58,486 nucleotides of DNA from Enterobacteriaceae bacterium UBA7338. GTDB lineage: Bacteria > Pseudomonadota > Gammaproteobacteria > Enterobacterales > Enterobacteriaceae. Each line of letters starts with the position of its first letter. Position 1 is the stretch's first letter. The position numbers were made by a program, and so were the translations under genes. Shown here piece after piece: positions 16,028 through 25,113 of this stretch. Under the pieces are notes generated by a model. That model was not told the origin of the DNA. It did not search any database and saw only the letters and a program-made list of their open reading frames with translations. The stretch is taken from NCBI GenBank assembly GCA_002480085.1, contig DKPJ01000015.1:1-58486 (forward strand), written 5' to 3'.

Positions 16028-17008
16028 TTACGCCATCTTACGGCTGTGGAAGCGCTGGCGATACTCGCCGGGGGTAAGCTTGAGCTGCTTCTCGAAAATC
16101 CGGCGTAGATTGATGCTGCTCCCAAAACCGGTTGCCGCCGCGACGCGATCCAGCGTGTCGAGGGTCTGCTCGAGGCGGTCTCTGGCTGCGGCCAGACGGG
16201 CCTCTGCTACATAGCGGGCAGGGGTTGTTCCCGTTTCGCGAGTAAAGACGCGGGTAAAATTGCGGGGGCTCATCGCCGCCCGATCCGCCAGCGTCTCTAC
16301 CGACAGATCGGCGGTCAGGTTAGCCTGGATCCAACGCTGCACCTCACCAATCGGGCCGGGGCTGTCGGCATCAAGCAGCTGAAAACGGCTGAACTGCATC
16401 TGTCCGCCGGGGCGGCGCAGGTACATCACCAGATCCTGGGCGACGTCGCGGGCAAGGGTAAAGCCATAGTCCTCTTCCACCAGCGCCAGCGTGAGGTCGA
16501 AGCCAGAGCTGACCCCGGCGGAGGTCCAGACATGACCATCCTGAATATAGAGCGGTCCGCCCTCTACCTTCACCAGCGGATAGCGGGACTGCATCTCCTC
16601 CAGCCGCCGCCAGTGGGTCGTCGCCCGGCGACCATCCAGCAGGCCCGCCTGGGCCAGCAGAAGCGCCCCGCCGCAGATAGAGACTACCCGGCGCGCATGA
16701 GGAGCGGCCAGCCGTAGCCAATCCACTACCGCGCTATTCTCCAGCTCATTCACGCCTTTGCCGGTGACCATAATGGTATCCCGCGGCTCGGCATAGTCGA
16801 GATCCACCAGCCTGAAATCTGCCAGCAGATTTAAACCCGACTGGCCATGAATAACCTGGTGGGGCTGGGTGGTCGCGATGTCTATCCGGTAGCGGGCGGT
16901 GGAAAACTCTTCCAGATGCAGGCGGTTAGCGTGCATCAGAATATCGGCTATACCTGCGGCCTCAAATAACATGCCGCCATCAGGGACAATAATAAGAAAG
17001 GTTTTCAT
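16028..17008 (-). CDS. GlxA/FtrA-like transcription regulator (DJ-1/PfpI-like domain plus AraC HTH)
   Basis: The ~326-residue protein has an N-terminal class I glutamine-amidotransferase-like domain (FLIIVPDGGMLFEAAGIADI). Its nucleophile-elbow cysteine is in VVSICGGALLLAQAGLLDGR, followed by ATTHWRRLEEM. The C-terminal AraC/XylS domain includes LADRAAMSPRNFTRVFTRET and the second helix-turn-helix ending TPGEYRQRFH. Such regulators often control nearby catabolic genes. I chose the ATG at 17008 by family alignment; the frame extends 16 codons upstream. It lies 91 bp upstream of the GAPDH gene in the same direction and is divergent from pgaA. Confidence 0.86.
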   Translation of the reverse strand: MKTFLIIVPDGGMLFEAAGIADILMHANRLHLEEFSTARYRIDIATTQPHQVIHGQSGLNLLADFRLVDLDYAEPRDTIMVTGKGVNELENSAVVDWLRLAAPHARRVVSICGGALLLAQAGLLDGRRATTHWRRLEEMQSRYPLVKVEGGPLYIQDGHVWTSAGVSSGFDLTLALVEEDYGFTLARDVAQDLVMYLRRPGGQMQFSRFQLLDADSPGPIGEVQRWIQANLTADLSVETLADRAAMSPRNFTRVFTRETGTTPARYVAEARLAAARDRLEQTLDTLDRVAAATGFGSSINLRRIFEKQLKLTPGEYRQRFHSRKMA

Positions 17009-17405
17009 GTCCTGAAAAGTACCCTTTTTATAAAATAAGTCAACCTTTACCTGCACAGATGAAAGCTTCTTATCCTGCCTATTTTAAGCTGTTGCGCAGG
17101 ATTAAACGCTAAAAGTATTAGAAAAAGCGGTGTTAAAATGTTTTTTTTAACGTGACCTGTTTAACAGTGATGGTAAAAAAAATATTCCGCTGCTAACGTT
17201 TGCACACATGAAAATCTTATTTTTAAAACGTGCCTTAATATACTCTGGAACCTATTGAAATACGAAGAAAGTATTAATTGAAATTAATTTTATGTGAAAC
17301 CTAATAAATTACCGTGATGTGCGGGGATGCCCCTCGCTTATTGCAGCAGCATATTAATGATAATGCTTATTTATTCCGGCATAAGGAAATAAGGACAGCA
17401 CAGCT
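17009..17405 (+). promoter_or_regulatory. AT-rich divergent region and untranslated leader of pgaA
   Basis: These ~397 bp between the AraC-type gene and pgaA carry no gene. A TATACT at 17239-17244 could be a -10 box, with a poor -35. The leader holds several GGA motifs of the CsrA type. One is GGGGATGCCCC (17323-17333), with GGGA at the loop of a 4-bp stem. Two are AAGGA copies (17383-17387 and 17391-17395) that overlap the ribosome-binding region of pgaA. E. coli pgaA has a long leader repressed by CsrA, so the same control is likely. Confidence 0.5.
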
Positions 17406-19868
17406 ATGTTCAGCATTCACCGACGTAACAATTTAGTAAAACGCTTTCGTTCCGGAACGTGCTTATTTACTGCAAGCATTATTCTGCCGACGCTGGCGTA
17501 CGGAGCCTCTCCTGAATACGATGCCCTGATTGTACAGGCGCGTGACGGGGAGCGAGCGCCGCTGCTGAATTACTTAAAAGCGCAGGAACAGCAGACGCCG
17601 CTCACGCCCGATCAGGTGGCTGACTGGCTGCAGGTTACCGCCTGGGCCGATGACAATGCCGAAACGATACGTATCTGGCAGCGCTACCAGGATCGCCTCC
17701 AGGTTCCGGCTCGCGGGCGGATTGCCGTCGCCCGGGCGCTGCGTAACCAGAAAAACTGGAATGCCTCGATCGCCGTCTGGGAGAACGTCCTCAAGGAAGA
17801 TCCAAAGAATGCTGACGCGCGCACCGGCTGGATCATGACCCTGGCCGATGCCCGCCGTAACGAGCAGGCGATTACCGAAGCCAACAAATGGGCGGCGGAA
17901 GAGCCTGGGGCCGAGCGTGATGCGCTGGTGGCCTATGTCTATCATTCCCAGGGTAAGAACTGGGATGCGCTGCTGGCGACCAGCCGGGCTGAAGCGCTGG
18001 ATCCGCAGAACAAAAGTGCCCAGGACACCAAGCTGGCGGTGCTCTCTGCCAACCGTATCGCCGGTCCGGCGCTGGACCTGACGCCGCCGTCAGCGGCTTC
18101 CGGCCCGCTTGAGCGGCGCCTTGAGCTGGACGCGGTCGCGCAGACCGTACGTTCGGCATTTACCCCTACCCGCAACGAAGAGGAGCGTTTCCTCGTCGCG
18201 GATAAAGCCATCGCCCGCTACGACGCCCTGCTTAGTGCCTGGAAGGACGATCCTTCGGCGCAGGCCGACGTGCGCCGCGCGCGTATTGACCGTCTGGGGG
18301 CGCTGGTTATTCGCAAGCGTACCAAGGAGACCGTTAGGGAGTATGAGTCCCTCTCCGCCGACGGCCAGCCGATCCCGAACTATGCCAGGCGCTGGGTCGC
18401 CTCGGCCTACCTGGCAGAAAAAAATCCTGAAAAAGCCGAAGAGATGCTGATGGCGATCTACTATCCCAACGGCCCAATCCCGGCGACGCCGCTGACCGAA
18501 GACGATCAGCAGGATCTCTTCTACGCCCATATCGATAGCGGCAACTACCCGGCGGCGAAGCGCCAGGTAGACGATCTGATCAAACAAAGTCCTTATCTGA
18601 CCCGGGTTTTGGGTTCCCCCGTGCCGCAGCCTAACGATAGCTGGCTGCTGGGCCAGACCCTGCTTACCCAGTACGAGATCGAAACCAACAACCTGCCGGA
18701 GGCGCAGAAGCGTGCCGAGTGGCTGGCACGTACCGGCTCCGGTAACCAGGCGCTGCGCGTTACCTATGCCTCGGTACTGCTCGCCCGTGGCCTGCCGCGC
18801 CAGGCCGAACGCGAGCTGAAGCTGGCGGAGGTTATCGAACCCAGCAACCTGGAGCTGGAGAAGCAGCAGGCCTGGAACGCCCTTGAGCTACAGGAGTGGC
18901 GGCAGGCGGACGAGCTGACCAACGACGTGATCAAGCGCAGCCCGGATGACGAATCCTCCCTGCGCCTTGCCCGTGCCCGCGACGTGCACAAGAAGACCGA
19001 GCTGCGCATCAACGGCTCGCAGGGGATCTCCTCTGACAGCCCGGTCAGCGGCCAGCACGACTTTACCTTCAACTCGGCGCTCTACAGCCCGCCGATCGGC
19101 GACAACTGGCGGCTCTTTACGGCCTACAACTTCGCCAGCGGCGAATTTGAAGAGGGCAAGGGGATCAACCGCGATCTTGGCGTCGGTGCCGAATGGACGG
19201 CGCGTGACTACTGGGCCGAGATGGAGGTATCGACGCGTAACTACGGTGACGGGCAGAAGACCGGCGGACGCCTGTCGGCCTGGCATGACTTTAACGACAA
19301 CTGGCGGCTGGGCGGCAATGTGGAGCGGCTGTCACGTAACACGCCGCTGCGCGCCCTGCGCAACAACGTCTATGCCAACGGTGGCGATCTCTTCCTGCGC
19401 TGGCACCAGACCGAGCGTCGTGAGTATCAGCTGACCTTCGCCGCCTCACACTTCTCTGATGATAACGATCGCATCGAATACGGTTTGAGCGGCAAAGAGC
19501 GGCTGTGGACTACGCCGCGCTTTACCCTCGACTTCACGCCGGGCATTAGCGGCAGCACCAACACCAAGGAGGATGTCTTCTACTACAACCCGAAACGCGA
19601 TCTCTCTGTCGTACCGGCGCTGACTGCCGAGCATGTGATGTATCAGCACTACGACACGATATGGAAACAGGAGATTGCCGCTGGGGCCGGTGCCTACTGG
19701 CAGAAGGGCCACAGCGTCGGGGCAATAAACCAATTTGGGTATGGACAACGGGTTCAGTGGAACAACGTCGTGGACGGCGGATTGATGCTGACCTGGGATA
19801 AACGTCCCTATGACGGTAAGCGTGAGCGGAATATCTCCCTCGCATTTGATTTGAATGTCAGGTTCTGA
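17406..19868 (+). CDS. pgaA: Poly-beta-1,6-N-acetylglucosamine export porin PgaA
   Basis: PgaA is the outer-membrane porin that exports PNAG biofilm polysaccharide. The 820-residue length is close to the E. coli protein. It starts with an export signal (hydrophobic TASIILPTLAYGA, residues ~22-36). A tetratricopeptide-like helical half follows (~40-520), including NWNASIAVWENVLKEDPKNA. The C-terminal beta-barrel is rich in alternating aromatic strands and ends with ISLAFDLNVRF. AAGGA lies before the ATG. It is first of the pgaABCD operon, 9 nt ahead of pgaB. Confidence 0.94.
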   Translation: MFSIHRRNNLVKRFRSGTCLFTASIILPTLAYGASPEYDALIVQARDGERAPLLNYLKAQEQQTPLTPDQVADWLQVTAWADDNAETIRIWQRYQDRLQVPARGRIAVARALRNQKNWNASIAVWENVLKEDPKNADARTGWIMTLADARRNEQAITEANKWAAEEPGAERDALVAYVYHSQGKNWDALLATSRAEALDPQNKSAQDTKLAVLSANRIAGPALDLTPPSAASGPLERRLELDAVAQTVRSAFTPTRNEEERFLVADKAIARYDALLSAWKDDPSAQADVRRARIDRLGALVIRKRTKETVREYESLSADGQPIPNYARRWVASAYLAEKNPEKAEEMLMAIYYPNGPIPATPLTEDDQQDLFYAHIDSGNYPAAKRQVDDLIKQSPYLTRVLGSPVPQPNDSWLLGQTLLTQYEIETNNLPEAQKRAEWLARTGSGNQALRVTYASVLLARGLPRQAERELKLAEVIEPSNLELEKQQAWNALELQEWRQADELTNDVIKRSPDDESSLRLARARDVHKKTELRINGSQGISSDSPVSGQHDFTFNSALYSPPIGDNWRLFTAYNFASGEFEEGKGINRDLGVGAEWTARDYWAEMEVSTRNYGDGQKTGGRLSAWHDFNDNWRLGGNVERLSRNTPLRALRNNVYANGGDLFLRWHQTERREYQLTFAASHFSDDNDRIEYGLSGKERLWTTPRFTLDFTPGISGSTNTKEDVFYYNPKRDLSVVPALTAEHVMYQHYDTIWKQEIAAGAGAYWQKGHSVGAINQFGYGQRVQWNNVVDGGLMLTWDKRPYDGKRERNISLAFDLNVRF

Positions 19869-19877
19869 GGACAGGTC

Positions 19878-21893
19878 ATGTTTAATAAATGGCTGCGAGC
19901 CGCAACACTCATCGCCGGATGGATGCTCATCACCGCCTGTAGCAGTGCTGAGAAGCCGGAATATCTTCCACCTACTTCCCGACCGCCGCTGAACGCGGAT
20001 CAGGAGTGGCCAAAAAACAGTTTCCTGGTACTGGGCTATCACGACGTTGAGGATGGCGCTGCGGACCAGCGCTATCTCTCCGTGCGGACCAGCGCACTAA
20101 ACGACCAGATCGCCTGGCTGCGGGACAATGGTTATCAACCCGTTTCCGCACAGCAGGTGCTGGACGCCCACGATGGCAAAATCACCCTGCCACAAAAAGC
20201 GGTAATGCTGACCTTTGACGATGGTTACAGCAGCTTCTATACCCGCGTCTGGCCAATCCTCAAAGCCTACAACTGGCCTGCGGTATGGGCCCCGGTTGGC
20301 AGCTGGGTTGATGCCCCAGCCAACCAGCCCATCGACTTCGGCGGCTTGAAAACGGCACGTGACAAGTTCGCCACCTGGCAGATGGTGAAGGAGATGGGCG
20401 AGTCGCCGCTGGTTGAGGTGGGGGCGCACACCTGGGCCTCCCACTACGGCATCCAGGCGAACCCGCAGGGCAGCAAGGAGCCGGCTATCGCTAACCGGGC
20501 CTATATCAAGGCCACCGGTAAGTATGAAACCGACGAGGAGTATGAGGCACGCATCAACAAGGATCTGGACCTGGTGACCAAAAAAATCGCCGAGGTGACC
20601 GGCAAAGCGCCTCGTGCCTGGGTCTGGCCCTACGGTGCCGCCAACGGGACGTCGTTGAAGCTGATCCATCAGCACGGCTACCGCATGGCCTTTACCCTCA
20701 ACGAGGGGCTGGCTAACGCCGCCAACCTGGACGATATCCCGCGGATCCTGATCACCAACAACCCGTCGCTGAAAACCTTTGCCAGCCAGGTGGCCCAGGT
20801 GCGTGAGAAGCAGAACATGCGTGTGATGCATATCGATCTGGACTACGTCTACGACAAGGATCCGGCCCAGCAGCGGCGCAACATCGACATGCTGATCCAG
20901 CGCGTCTACGACATGAAGATCTCCCACGTCTTCCTGCAGGCGTATGCCGATCCCAAGGGCGACGGCAACATTCACGAGCTTTACTTCCCGAACCGCTGGC
21001 TGCCGATGCGTTCCGATCTGTTCAACTTTATCTCCTGGCAGCTGCAGAGCCGCGGCGGGGTGAAAGTCTACGCCTGGATGCCAGTGCTGGCTTTCCAGAT
21101 GGACGATCCGCTACCGCTTGTCACGGCCTGGAACCCGGAGACCAGGCGCAGCGCCGTGGAGCGCAAGCAGTACGTGCGTCTCTCACCGTGGAATCCAGAG
21201 GCCCGCAGGCGTATCACCGAGATCTACGAGGATCTGGCGAAAGGTGCCGCATTCAACGGGGTGCTGTTCCACGATGACGCCTTCCTGAGTGATTTCGAGG
21301 ACGCCTCGCCGGATGCGCTGCGTGCCTACAAGGCGGCAGGTTTCCCGGGCAGCATTGAGGAGATCCGCAGCAATCCAGAGACCTTTGAACGTTGGACGCG
21401 CTTCAAGAGCAAGACGCTGATCGACTTTACCCGCGATCTCACCGAGTCGGTACGCGCCATTCGTGGGCCACAGGTGAAAACCGCCCGCAACATCTACGCT
21501 CCGCCGATTATGGAGCCGGAGAGCGAAGCCTGGTTTGCGCAGAACCTCGACGACTTCCTGACAACCTATGACTGGACGGCACCGATGGCGATGCCGTGGA
21601 TGGAAGGGGTGCCGGAGGGCGAGGACAACGCCTGGCTGGACAGAATGGTAAAAATTGTCGGCCAGCGCCCCGGCGCGCTGGAGAAGACCGTCTTTGAACT
21701 GCAGGCGCAGGACTGGCGTGCTGACGCGAAAGAGAAAGATATCAGTGGCAAACAGATGACCGAGTGGATGCGCCAGCTCAAGCTGAGCGGTGCAGACAGC
21801 TACGGCTACTACCCTGACGATTTCCTTAACGATCAACCCGAGATGTCTGAGATCCGCTCTGCCTTCTCATCATACTGGTATCCACAAAAATGA
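19878..21893 (+). CDS. pgaB: PNAG N-deacetylase lipoprotein PgaB
   Basis: PgaB partially deacetylates PNAG in the periplasm, which is needed for export. The 671-residue product has a lipoprotein signal with the lipobox ITAC (cysteine ~21). The N-terminal polysaccharide-deacetylase domain contains VLGYHDVEDG and the metal-binding TFDDGYSSFY (~113-122), then VGAHTWASHYG. The C-terminal glycoside-hydrolase-like half shows MRVMHIDLDYVYDKDPAQQ, HVFLQAYADPKGDGN and FNGVLFHDDAFL. Its stop overlaps the pgaC start by 4 nt. Confidence 0.95.
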   Translation: MFNKWLRAATLIAGWMLITACSSAEKPEYLPPTSRPPLNADQEWPKNSFLVLGYHDVEDGAADQRYLSVRTSALNDQIAWLRDNGYQPVSAQQVLDAHDGKITLPQKAVMLTFDDGYSSFYTRVWPILKAYNWPAVWAPVGSWVDAPANQPIDFGGLKTARDKFATWQMVKEMGESPLVEVGAHTWASHYGIQANPQGSKEPAIANRAYIKATGKYETDEEYEARINKDLDLVTKKIAEVTGKAPRAWVWPYGAANGTSLKLIHQHGYRMAFTLNEGLANAANLDDIPRILITNNPSLKTFASQVAQVREKQNMRVMHIDLDYVYDKDPAQQRRNIDMLIQRVYDMKISHVFLQAYADPKGDGNIHELYFPNRWLPMRSDLFNFISWQLQSRGGVKVYAWMPVLAFQMDDPLPLVTAWNPETRRSAVERKQYVRLSPWNPEARRRITEIYEDLAKGAAFNGVLFHDDAFLSDFEDASPDALRAYKAAGFPGSIEEIRSNPETFERWTRFKSKTLIDFTRDLTESVRAIRGPQVKTARNIYAPPIMEPESEAWFAQNLDDFLTTYDWTAPMAMPWMEGVPEGEDNAWLDRMVKIVGQRPGALEKTVFELQAQDWRADAKEKDISGKQMTEWMRQLKLSGADSYGYYPDDFLNDQPEMSEIRSAFSSYWYPQK

Positions 21894-23224
21894 CCGATCG
21901 CATTGTAGCGTTTCTCATACTGTGCCTGATGTTCAGCTTCCCGCTGGGGGTGGCCGCTATTTTCACCGGCGACATGATCCTGAACTTCGTCTTCTTCTGG
22001 CCGCTGTTTATGTCAGCGTTATGGATGAGCGGCGGACTCTACTTCTGGTTCCACCGGGAGCGTCACTGGCCCTGGGGGCCAAACACGCCGCCGCCGGAGC
22101 TGGAGGGGAATCCGCTGATCTCTATCCTGATCCCTTGCTATAACGAGGGGCTGAACGCGCGGGAGACCATCGAGGCGGCGCTGGCGCAGCGTTATGAAAA
22201 TATTGAAGTTATCGCCATCAACGACGGCTCAAAGGATAACACCGGCGAGGTCCTGGATCAGCTGGCAATTGAGTATCCGCGCTTGCGGGTGATCCATCTG
22301 GCGGAGAACCAGGGCAAGGCGGTGGCGTTGCAGACCGGTGCGGCCTCGGCGCGCAGTGACTTCCTGGTCTGTATCGATGGTGATGCGCTGCTGGATCGCG
22401 ACGCCGCGGCCTACCTGGTGGCACCGCTGCTGCAGTACCCTCGCGTTGGCGCGGTAACCGGCAACCCACGCATCCGCACCCGCTCCACGCTGGTGGGCCG
22501 TGTGCAGGTTGGCGAGTTCTCCTCGATCATCGGCCTGATCAAGCGTACCCAGCGCGTCTACGGCCAGGTATTCACCGTCTCCGGCGTGATTGCCGCCTTC
22601 CGCCGCCGCGCGCTGTCGGAGGTGGGCTACTGGAGCCCGGATATGATCACGGAAGATATTGATATCAGCTGGAAACTGCAGCTGCGTCACTGGACAGTGT
22701 TCTACGAGCCGCGCGCGCTCTGCTGGATCCTGATGCCAGAGACGATGAAAGGGTTATGGAAACAGCGTCTGCGCTGGGCCCAGGGCGGGGCAGAAGTGTT
22801 TATTGTTAATATGCGCCGCCTCTGGGCCTGGGAGTATCGCCGCATGTGGCCGCTATTCCTGGAGTTTTGCCTCTCAACCGCCTGGGCGTTTGCCTATGCG
22901 GTAACGATCCTGCTGTTCCTCGTTGGGCTGGTTATCCCCATGCCCAGTTCTCTCCATGTACAACACCTGTTCCCACCGGCTTTCACCGGGCTGATGCTCG
23001 GCGTGGTTTGTCTGCTGCAATTTTTGGTCAGTCTGCTTATTGAACGGCGCTATGAAAAAGGTATCGGCGCGTCGCTCTTCTGGATCATCTGGTTCCCGGT
23101 GGTTTATTGGATGTTGAGTTTGTTCACAACGCTGGTTGCCTTCCCCAAAGTGATGCTGATGCGTAAACGCAGCAGAGCGCGCTGGGTAAGTCCTGACCGT
23201 GGTATAGGAAGAAATGACCAATGA
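21890..23224 (+). CDS. pgaC: PNAG synthase PgaC, family 2 glycosyltransferase
   Basis: PgaC polymerises UDP-N-acetylglucosamine into poly-beta-1,6-GlcNAc at the inner membrane. The 444-residue product has two N-terminal membrane segments, then the GT2 core: SILIPCYNEG, IAINDGSKDNT, CIDGDALLDRDA (DxD), MITEDIDISWKLQ (ED base) and QRLRWAQGG (QxxRW). Two or three membrane segments follow (~310-430). It overlaps pgaB and pgaD by 4 nt each, consistent with coupled translation. Its activity is known to need PgaD and cyclic di-GMP. Confidence 0.95.
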   Translation: MTDRIVAFLILCLMFSFPLGVAAIFTGDMILNFVFFWPLFMSALWMSGGLYFWFHRERHWPWGPNTPPPELEGNPLISILIPCYNEGLNARETIEAALAQRYENIEVIAINDGSKDNTGEVLDQLAIEYPRLRVIHLAENQGKAVALQTGAASARSDFLVCIDGDALLDRDAAAYLVAPLLQYPRVGAVTGNPRIRTRSTLVGRVQVGEFSSIIGLIKRTQRVYGQVFTVSGVIAAFRRRALSEVGYWSPDMITEDIDISWKLQLRHWTVFYEPRALCWILMPETMKGLWKQRLRWAQGGAEVFIVNMRRLWAWEYRRMWPLFLEFCLSTAWAFAYAVTILLFLVGLVIPMPSSLHVQHLFPPAFTGLMLGVVCLLQFLVSLLIERRYEKGIGASLFWIIWFPVVYWMLSLFTTLVAFPKVMLMRKRSRARWVSPDRGIGRNDQ

Positions 23225-23655
23225 AACAACCGCTGATTTTTACCGAACTCCGTATTATGCCGCGTATTTTTGACGTGGCCCTGACCCTGATTGCCTGGCT
23301 TGGATTCTCATACCTGGTCTATGCAGGGTTGATGACCGCGCTAGCCAACGCACCCTTTATTGGCTTTGGTCCGCTGTTCTCCACCGTGAACACGGTGACG
23401 TTCTACCTGATGGTGGCGCTGATCAACGCTGCGGTGCTGATTGGCTGGGCCAAATATAATCAGATCCGTTTCCGCGTTGAGCGCCGCAAGCGCCGTCCGG
23501 GACTGGGACGCGATGAGCTGGCCGCCAGCTTTCGCATCGCCCCGGCGCTGGTGCAGGATCTGAGCAACGGTCGGGTGCTGACCGTGTTTCATTACGATAC
23601 CGGTGCCATCAGCCGCGCGGAGGTGGATAAAGGCCTTATCGCCAGCGTTGCCTAA
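23221..23655 (+). CDS. pgaD: PNAG biosynthesis accessory protein PgaD
   Basis: PgaD is the small inner-membrane partner of PgaC and is required for cyclic di-GMP-dependent synthesis. The 144-residue protein has two membrane segments (~18-40 and ~58-80) and an arginine-rich cytoplasmic tail (KYNQIRFRVERRKRRPGLGR). Its ATG overlaps the pgaC stop. It ends the operon and is followed by a long inverted repeat. Confidence 0.92.
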   Translation: MKQPLIFTELRIMPRIFDVALTLIAWLGFSYLVYAGLMTALANAPFIGFGPLFSTVNTVTFYLMVALINAAVLIGWAKYNQIRFRVERRKRRPGLGRDELAASFRIAPALVQDLSNGRVLTVFHYDTGAISRAEVDKGLIASVA

Positions 23656-23666
23656 CGCCGTTCAGC

Positions 23667-23704
23667 ACCTTGCCCAGAACGCGGGAGAGCGACCTGGGCA
23701 AGGT
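23667..23704 (+). terminator. 11-bp inverted repeat after pgaD
   Basis: ACCTTGCCCAG (23667-23677) pairs perfectly with CTGGGCAAGGT (23694-23704) around a 16-nt loop, 12 nt after the pgaD stop. There is no T run, so an intrinsic terminator is uncertain; it could slow exonucleases or bind a protein. Confidence 0.45.
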
Positions 23705-23763
23705 ACTTACCCTACCAAAATCGTACTTCTCGGTTATATTGTTAAAAACCAGAGAGGGCGTTT

Positions 23764-24723
23764 ATGAAATTTCCCGGTGTACCTGTGAATGAAAAAGAGC
23801 GGCTTAAGTCGCTCTATATGATGGATCTGCTTGATAAAAATGATGATGAGCGGCTGCTGCGCCTGACGCGGCTGGCGAAAGCGACCTTCAATGTGCCTAT
23901 TGCGTTAATCACCCTGCTGGACCGGGATCGGCAGTGGATGATCTCCTGCGATGGCTCAAATATGCGGCAATCCTCGCGCAACGTCTCCTTCTGCGCCCAT
24001 GCGATCCTGCTGCAGGGCATTATGATCGTGAAGGATACGCTGAAAGATGAGCGCTTCGAAAATAACCCGCTGGTACTCGACGAGCCTTTTGTGCGCTTCT
24101 ACGCAGGCTGCCCGGTGCGTCTGCCCGACGGCTCGATCGCCGGAACCATCTGCCTGATTGACAATAAGCCACGGGATTTCACCTCCGAAGAGATTAACCT
24201 GCTGCTCGATCTGGGCGCGATTGTCGAAGATGAGTTCGTTATTATCAATATGGCGATGACCGATAAACTCACTGATTTGCCCAACCGGCGTGGCTTTTTC
24301 CAGATAGGCGATAAACGCTTTGCCCAGCTGACCCGGGACCATACACCCTTTAGCCTGCTCTATTTTGTTGTGGAGGATCTGCAGTCGCTTAACGATATTT
24401 GGGGTCATGCCGAGGGGGATAACGCCCTGCGTGCCTTTGCCAAATGCCTTAATAGCTGCATGAAAAGTGGTGACGTCTGCGGACGCGTAGAGAGCAGCGG
24501 TTTTGCCGTGCTGCTGGCGCATAATGGCGAGCATGACGCCGATGCCTTCTTATTTAACCTGCAAAGTAAAATAGATGACTGGTATCGTACGGTGGGTAAA
24601 AAATATCCGCTTAATTACGCGTATGGAATGCTTGAAAATAACACGGGTAAATATGCCGATCTCGTTGAGATGCTAAAAGACGCCGACACGGTGATGTATT
24701 CCGAAAAGCGTAAAGGCCGTTAA
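23764..24723 (+). CDS. GAF-GGDEF protein with degenerate GGDEF signature
   Basis: The 319-residue cytoplasmic protein has an N-terminal GAF domain (~20-160: ALITLLDRDRQWMISCDG, VSFCAHAILLQG, FYAGCPVRLPDGSIAGTICL). The GGDEF domain (~170-319) begins DKLTDLPNRRGFF. Where an active diguanylate cyclase has RxGGDEFxxLL, this reads RVESSGFAVLL, so the signature is ESSGF and catalysis is unlikely. It may sense a ligand or act as an effector. It lies ~108 bp after pgaD on the same strand; E. coli has the active cyclase DgcT (YcdT) beside pga. A good terminator follows. Confidence 0.85.
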   Translation: MKFPGVPVNEKERLKSLYMMDLLDKNDDERLLRLTRLAKATFNVPIALITLLDRDRQWMISCDGSNMRQSSRNVSFCAHAILLQGIMIVKDTLKDERFENNPLVLDEPFVRFYAGCPVRLPDGSIAGTICLIDNKPRDFTSEEINLLLDLGAIVEDEFVIINMAMTDKLTDLPNRRGFFQIGDKRFAQLTRDHTPFSLLYFVVEDLQSLNDIWGHAEGDNALRAFAKCLNSCMKSGDVCGRVESSGFAVLLAHNGEHDADAFLFNLQSKIDDWYRTVGKKYPLNYAYGMLENNTGKYADLVEMLKDADTVMYSEKRKGR

Positions 24724-24742
24724 TCAGGGGCAAATGCAGATA

Positions 24743-24770
24743 ATAAAAAAGCCCCCGCAGGGGCTTCTTT
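24743..24770. terminator. Bidirectional intrinsic terminator
   Basis: AAGCCCC (24749-24755) pairs with GGGGCTT (24760-24766) around a 4-nt loop. A runs precede it and a T-rich stretch follows. It lies between the convergent GAF-GGDEF and lipoprotein genes. Confidence 0.88.
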
Positions 24771-24771
24771 A

Positions 24772-24999
24772 TTAATGAGGGACTTCAGAGACCTTCTGAA
24801 CTTCGGACTGGTTTATCTGCTGCTTAACGCCGTTGGCATCCTTATAGCCTAACAGGCCTGCATCGGTCTGCTCAGGTTTGCCATCGGTGATAATAGTACG
24901 ACCATCGGTGGTATGAATAGCATAGCTGGTACGCGTACAACCAGACAGGGCCGCTGCACCAAGTAAAATTGCAACAGGTAACATAATCGCTTTTTTCAT
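24772..24999 (-). CDS. Small YgdI/YgdR-type lipoprotein
   Basis: The 75-residue protein has a lipoprotein signal (MKKAIMLPVAILLGAAALSG, then Cys21). The mature part, YAIHTTDGRTIITDGKPEQ then LLGYKDANGVKQQINQSEVQ, is the small SH3-like DUF903 domain of YgdI/YgdR. It is presumably anchored in the outer membrane; its function is unknown. It is monocistronic, with its stop next to the shared terminator. Confidence 0.88.
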   Translation of the reverse strand: MKKAIMLPVAILLGAAALSGCTRTSYAIHTTDGRTIITDGKPEQTDAGLLGYKDANGVKQQINQSEVQKVSEVPH

Positions 25000-25113
25000 T
25001 AGACTCTCCTGATTGTCGGTTGAATATTAAAGACCTCATCAAAACGTGATTAAAATTGAAGCCTTGAAATAAGTGTAGAAGATTTTTTTCACTCTACAAC
25101 TTTCGTATTAGCC

